A stretch of 8,814 nucleotides of DNA, taken from positions 1 to 8,814 of the forward strand of contig DBIH01000188.1 of the NCBI GenBank assembly GCA_002296885.1, in the 5' to 3' direction. The stretch comes from Flavobacterium sp. UBA807 (GTDB taxonomy: Bacteria > Bacteroidota > Bacteroidia > Flavobacteriales > Flavobacteriaceae). A model generated the notes under the pieces. That model saw nothing but the letters and a program-made list of their open reading frames with translations, made no database searches and was not told the origin of the DNA. How positions within the stretch are numbered: the stretch's first letter is position 1; every line of letters begins with the position of its first letter. Positions 6,355 through 8,814 of this stretch are shown here, piece by piece. The position numbers and the translations under genes were made by a program.

Positions 6355-7101
6355 ATGAAAATATTAGTTTGCATCAGTCATGTTCCTGATACTACTTCAA
6401 AAATTAATTTCGTCAATGGTGATACCGAGTTTGACACCAATGGTGTTCAGTATGTGATCAATCCAAACGACGAATTTGGATTAACAAGAGCCATTTGGTT
6501 CCAGGAACAACAAGGTGCTAATGTTACCGTTGTTAATGTTGGCGGTGCCGATGCGGAAGCGACTTTGAGAAAAGCGTTGGCAATTGGTGCTAACGAAGCC
6601 ATCCGTGTAAACGCTACTCCAACCGACGGCTTTTTCGTTGCTAAGCAATTGGCCGAAGTAGCAAAATCGGGCGGTTATGATTTGATAATCTGCGGAAAAG
6701 AATCGTTAGATTATAACGGCGGAATGGTTCCGGGAATGCTGGCTTCATTATTGGATTACAACTTTGTAAATTCATGCATCGATTTAAAAGTGGACGGAAC
6801 TTCAGCAAAAGCAGCCAGAGAAATTGACGGTGGAAAAGAAACTATTTCGGTGGCACTTCCGTTAGTTATTGGCGGACAAAAAGGATTGGTTGAGGAAAAA
6901 GATCTGCGTATTCCGAACATGCGTGGAATTATGACCGCCAGAACAAAAGTATTGACGGTTCTTGAACCGGTTGATGCCAACAACAATACCAAAGCAGTAA
7001 AATTTGAAAAACCTGCTCCAAAATCGGCGGTGAAATTATTTGCTCCTGACGATTTGGATGGATTGATTAACGCATTACACAACGAAGCAAAAGTAATTTA
7101 A
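6355..7101 (+). CDS. etfB: Electron transfer flavoprotein, beta subunit
   Basis: Beta chain (248 residues) of the soluble heterodimeric flavoprotein that takes electrons from acyl-CoA and similar dehydrogenases and passes them on, normally to ETF:quinone oxidoreductase. The start is set at 6355 because MKILVCISHVPD is the canonical N-terminus. A 12-codon upstream extension from 6319 begins before the predicted transcription start. NPNDEFGLTRAIWF (37-50), GGADAEATLRKALAIGANEAIRV (63-85) and YDLIICGKESLDYNGGMVPGMLA (108-130) form the nucleotide (AMP) binding core. GGQKGLVEEKDLRIPNMRGIMTAR (173-196) is the region holding the partner-recognition loop, where Met189 aligns with the Leu used by mammalian ETF to dock dehydrogenases. 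The alpha-subunit gene follows downstream, separated by a structured element. Confidence 0.95.
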   Translation: MKILVCISHVPDTTSKINFVNGDTEFDTNGVQYVINPNDEFGLTRAIWFQEQQGANVTVVNVGGADAEATLRKALAIGANEAIRVNATPTDGFFVAKQLAEVAKSGGYDLIICGKESLDYNGGMVPGMLASLLDYNFVNSCIDLKVDGTSAKAAREIDGGKETISVALPLVIGGQKGLVEEKDLRIPNMRGIMTARTKVLTVLEPVDANNNTKAVKFEKPAPKSAVKLFAPDDLDGLINALHNEAKVI

Positions 7102-7109
7102 TAACCTTC

Positions 7110-7174
7110 GCGTTAGGGATTGAAGCAAGGTGCCATGCACCGCGAAAAGCCCGACCGCCTTGGCGGTAACGCCC
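7110..7174. repeat. Structured element between etfB and etfA (three-way junction form)
   Basis: A 65-bp GC-rich insert filling most of the etfB-etfA gap. Three perfect helices can form together: P1 GCGTT (7110-7114) with AACGC (7168-7172); P2 GGTGC (7129-7133) with GCACC (7137-7141); P3 ACCGCC (7154-7159) with GGCGGT (7162-7167). GGG (7116-7118) can also pair with CCC (7150-7152) to enclose P2. P3 abuts P1 directly, so they could stack. It will be in the etf operon mRNA, 15 bases or so ahead of the etfA start. It shares words with the opposite strand of the element at 6171-6250. Open reading through it adds a spurious 23-residue extension to etfA. Confidence 0.7.
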
Positions 7175-7188
7175 AAAAAATAAATATT

Positions 7189-8157
7189 ATGTCATTATTA
7201 ATATACGCAGAATCGGCAGACGGAAAATTTAAAAAAGTAGCTTTTGAATTGGCTTCTTATGCCAAAAAAGTAGCCGAATCATTAGGAACAACAGTAACTG
7301 CAGTAACGGTTAACGCCGGAAACGTTTCCGATTTATCAAAATACGGTGTAGACAAAGTTTTGAAAGTATCTAACGACAAATTAACCAACTTTAATGCTAA
7401 AGCTTACGCTGATATCATCAAACAGGCGGCACAGAAAGAAAGCGCTAAAGTAATCTTATTGTCTTCTACAACAGACAGTTTGTATATGGCACCATTGGTT
7501 GCTGTAGGTTTAGATGCAGGATTCGCTTCTAATGTTGTTGGTTTGCCTTTGAGCACTTCGCCTTTTCAGGTAAGAAGAAATGCCTTTTCAAACAAAGCAT
7601 TTAACATCACAGAAATTAATACCGATGTAAAAGTGTTGAGCTTGGCTAAAAACTCCTATGGACTTGTAGAAAGCGCTTCATCTGCTTCAGAAGAAGATTT
7701 TGCTCCAAGTTTAAACGATGCTGACTTCAATGTAAAAGTAGATTCGGTTGAAAAAACCGCAGGAAAGGTAACCATTGCCGATGCTGATATAGTAGTGTCG
7801 GGTGGTCGTGGAATGAAAGGGCCTGAAAACTGGCATTTATTGGAAGATTTGGCGTCTGTTCTTGGTGCTGCAACTGCCTGTTCAAAACCGGTTTCGGACA
7901 TTGGATGGAGACCTCACAGCGAGCACGTTGGTCAAACCGGAAAACCGGTAGCGGCTAATTTGTATATTGCCGTTGGTATTTCAGGAGCGATTCAGCATAT
8001 TGCCGGTATCAACTCCTCAAAAGTGAAAGTGGTTATCAATACTGATGCTGACGCGCCATTCTTTAAAGTTGCCGATTACGGAATTGTTGGCGATGCATTG
8101 GAAATCCTTCCAAGACTAACACAAAAACTAAAAGAGTTCAAAGCTCAAAACGCCTAG
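7189..8157 (+). CDS. etfA: Electron transfer flavoprotein, alpha subunit
   Basis: FAD-carrying alpha chain (322 residues) of the EtfAB heterodimer. The start at 7189 (MSLLIYAES) is the family N-terminus. An in-frame ATG at 7120 lies inside the structured element and would add a non-homologous tail. The N-terminal ETF domain spans about 1-190. The C-terminal FAD domain contains VSGGRGMKGPENW (203-215), CSKPVSDIGWRP (231-242), VGQTGK (247-252), LYIAVGISGAIQH (258-270) and the terminal ADYGIVGD (295-302). Lys233 occupies the place of the Arg (human alpha Arg249) that modulates FAD potential in well-studied ETFs. I believe this may be common in Bacteroidota, but I cannot confirm it here. The ordinary binding glycines are intact, so a working FAD site is expected. 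A strong terminator follows. Confidence 0.95.
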   Translation: MSLLIYAESADGKFKKVAFELASYAKKVAESLGTTVTAVTVNAGNVSDLSKYGVDKVLKVSNDKLTNFNAKAYADIIKQAAQKESAKVILLSSTTDSLYMAPLVAVGLDAGFASNVVGLPLSTSPFQVRRNAFSNKAFNITEINTDVKVLSLAKNSYGLVESASSASEEDFAPSLNDADFNVKVDSVEKTAGKVTIADADIVVSGGRGMKGPENWHLLEDLASVLGAATACSKPVSDIGWRPHSEHVGQTGKPVAANLYIAVGISGAIQHIAGINSSKVKVVINTDADAPFFKVADYGIVGDALEILPRLTQKLKEFKAQNA

Positions 8158-8175
8158 TTTTAAATTCCAATATTT

Positions 8176-8227
8176 AAATTCCAAATTCCAAGACCGTAAA
8201 ATATTGGGGTTTGGAATTTTCTTTTTT
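8176..8227 (+). terminator. Rho-independent terminator of the etfBA operon
   Basis: A 16-bp stem with two G-U pairs (arms 8176-8191 and 8204-8219) closes a 12-base loop and is followed by T, C and six T residues (8220-8227). The stem is assembled from the word AAATTCCAA, which also occurs once more just upstream at 8162-8170. It begins 18 bases after the etfA stop. Confidence 0.85.
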
Positions 8228-8234
8228 GGGATTT

Positions 8235-8258
8235 AAAGTTTTCCGAAGCGAAAACTTT
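8235..8258. repeat. Inverted repeat at the DUF151 gene promoter
   Basis: AAAGTTTTC (8235-8243) and GAAAACTTT (8250-8258) form a perfect 9-bp inverted repeat with a 6-base spacer. It covers the region where a -33 box would lie for the promoter at 8262-8269, so it may be an operator. A hairpin followed by TTG is also conceivable, but the T run is too short for a convincing terminator. Confidence 0.45.
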
Positions 8259-8261
8259 TTG

Positions 8262-8269
8262 TTACTTTG
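8262..8269 (+). promoter_or_regulatory. Probable promoter -7 box of the DUF151 gene
   Basis: TTACTTTG is a near match to TAnnTTTG with one mismatch, within TTTTTGTTACTTTGC. This closely resembles the hppA promoter context TTTTGTTACTTTTGC. It gives a leader of about 60 nt. No clear TTG is seen at -33, where the inverted repeat lies. Confidence 0.45.
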
Positions 8270-8276
8270 CAGTCCA

Positions 8277-8297
8277 TTTAATTTACAATAAATTAAA
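8277..8297 (+). repeat. AT-only hairpin in the 5' leader of the DUF151 gene
   Basis: TTTAATTTA (8277-8285) and TAAATTAAA (8289-8297) are perfect 9-bp complements around a CAA loop. If transcription starts near 8276, the mRNA would begin directly with this hairpin, a position that often protects 5' ends. A second weaker stem follows (8297-8302 with 8319-8324). Confidence 0.4.
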
Positions 8298-8338
8298 AGT
8301 CGGAATATAATTTCTTTACGGCTTTATACTTAAAAATA

Positions 8339-8814
8339 ATGAGTTTAGTAAAACTTACCATAAAAGGAATATCCTACAGTCAAACGCAAAATGGTGCCTA
8401 CGCATTGATTTTAAATGAAGTAGACGGAGAGCGGAAATTACCTATTGTCATTGGCGCTTTTGAAGCACAATCCATTGCAATCGCACTTGAAAAAGAAATA
8501 AAGCCGCCACGCCCTTTGACTCACGATTTATTCAAAAGTTTTGCTGACCGTTTTGACATCGTGGTAAAACAAGTTATCATCCACAAACTGGTTGATGGTG
8601 TTTTTTACTCGAGCATCATTTGTGAACGAGATAAAATCGAAGAAATAATTGATGCCCGAACTTCGGATGCCATTGCTTTGGCGTTACGTTTTTCGGCACC
8701 AATTTTTACCTATAAAAACATTTTGGATAAAGCCGGAATTTATCTGAACAATCCAACCGAACTGGAAAGCCCTAATCAAGATGAAGATGAAGGCGTACTT
8801 TCAACTCCGGAAAC
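8339..8814 (+). CDS. Bifunctional nuclease (BFN/DUF151) family protein, 5' part
   Basis: The first 158 codons are present and the gene continues past the window end. The residues match the DUF151 bifunctional nuclease family: LPIVIGAFEAQSIAIALE (34-51), RPLTHDLF (58-65) and IDARTSDAIALALR (104-117). The domain then gives way to an acidic stretch (NQDEDEG, 146-152) that usually acts as a linker. In this phylum a short UVR-type segment often follows, but it would be outside the window. Members are reported to have DNase and RNase activity in plants and to bind nucleic acid, while the bacterial role is not well defined. There is no signal peptide or membrane segment, so a cytoplasmic location is expected. 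The start at 8339 (MSLVKLTIKG) is the family N-terminus. Confidence 0.88.
   Translation, partial: MSLVKLTIKGISYSQTQNGAYALILNEVDGERKLPIVIGAFEAQSIAIALEKEIKPPRPLTHDLFKSFADRFDIVVKQVIIHKLVDGVFYSSIICERDKIEEIIDARTSDAIALALRFSAPIFTYKNILDKAGIYLNNPTELESPNQDEDEGVLSTPE

Noticed and set aside
6756..7082. Minus-strand open frames within etfB and etfA (also 7656-7901)
   Set aside because: They are shadows of conserved coding sequence with no promoter or recognisable domain.
7120..7188. Upstream ATG extending etfA by 23 residues
   Set aside because: The extra residues are a translation of the structured repeat. The family N-terminus begins at 7189.

Overview
The window looks like chromosomal DNA of a member of the Bacteroidota, most likely a Flavobacterium-type organism. 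The evidence is AT-rich spacers, several promoter boxes of the TTG-N19-TAnnTTTG type used by the Bacteroidota primary sigma factor, no clear Shine-Dalgarno sequences, a DUF5686-type outer-membrane protein with a carboxypeptidase-regulatory-like domain, and a stand-alone pyruvate dehydrogenase E1-beta gene. It is a housekeeping region. I see no phage, insertion sequence, CRISPR, tRNA or rRNA.

Layout. 1-956 (-): N-terminal 318 residues of a membrane-bound ion-pumping pyrophosphatase (hppA). 957-1132: divergent promoter region. 1133-1852 (+): soluble GT2 glycosyltransferase of the polyprenyl-phosphate glycosyltransferase type. It converges with 1854-2453 (-), an AlkA-type DNA glycosylase, leaving one base between the stop codons. 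The glycosylase lies 2 bp downstream of 2456-4939 (-), a DUF5686 outer-membrane beta-barrel protein, so the two probably form an operon. 4940-5088 holds an intrinsic terminator for the upstream gene interleaved with the promoter of the outer-membrane protein. 5089-6066 (-): pyruvate dehydrogenase E1-beta. 6067-6354: divergent spacer with two extragenic palindromic elements, a perfect 12-bp palindrome and two promoters. 6355-7101 (+) and 7189-8157 (+): etfB and etfA, separated by a strongly structured 65-bp element. 8158-8338: etfA terminator and a palindrome-rich leader. 8339-8814 (+): 5' part of a bifunctional-nuclease (DUF151) family gene.

Functionally, pyruvate dehydrogenase E1-beta feeds acetyl-CoA into central metabolism. 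EtfAB collects electrons from acyl-CoA and related dehydrogenases. The pyrophosphatase recovers energy from PPi. These are independent transcription units rather than one pathway.

The most interesting material is non-coding. The elements at 6171-6250 and 7110-7174 appear to be two members, in opposite orientation, of one dispersed structured repeat family. The second sits inside the etfB-etfA operon and can fold as a three-way junction. A third, different palindromic unit lies in the predicted 5' leader of the pyruvate dehydrogenase gene. On the protein side, the pyrophosphatase has moved its ion-gate glutamate from helix 6 to helix 5, and EtfA has Lys where the near-universal FAD-modulating Arg is expected.
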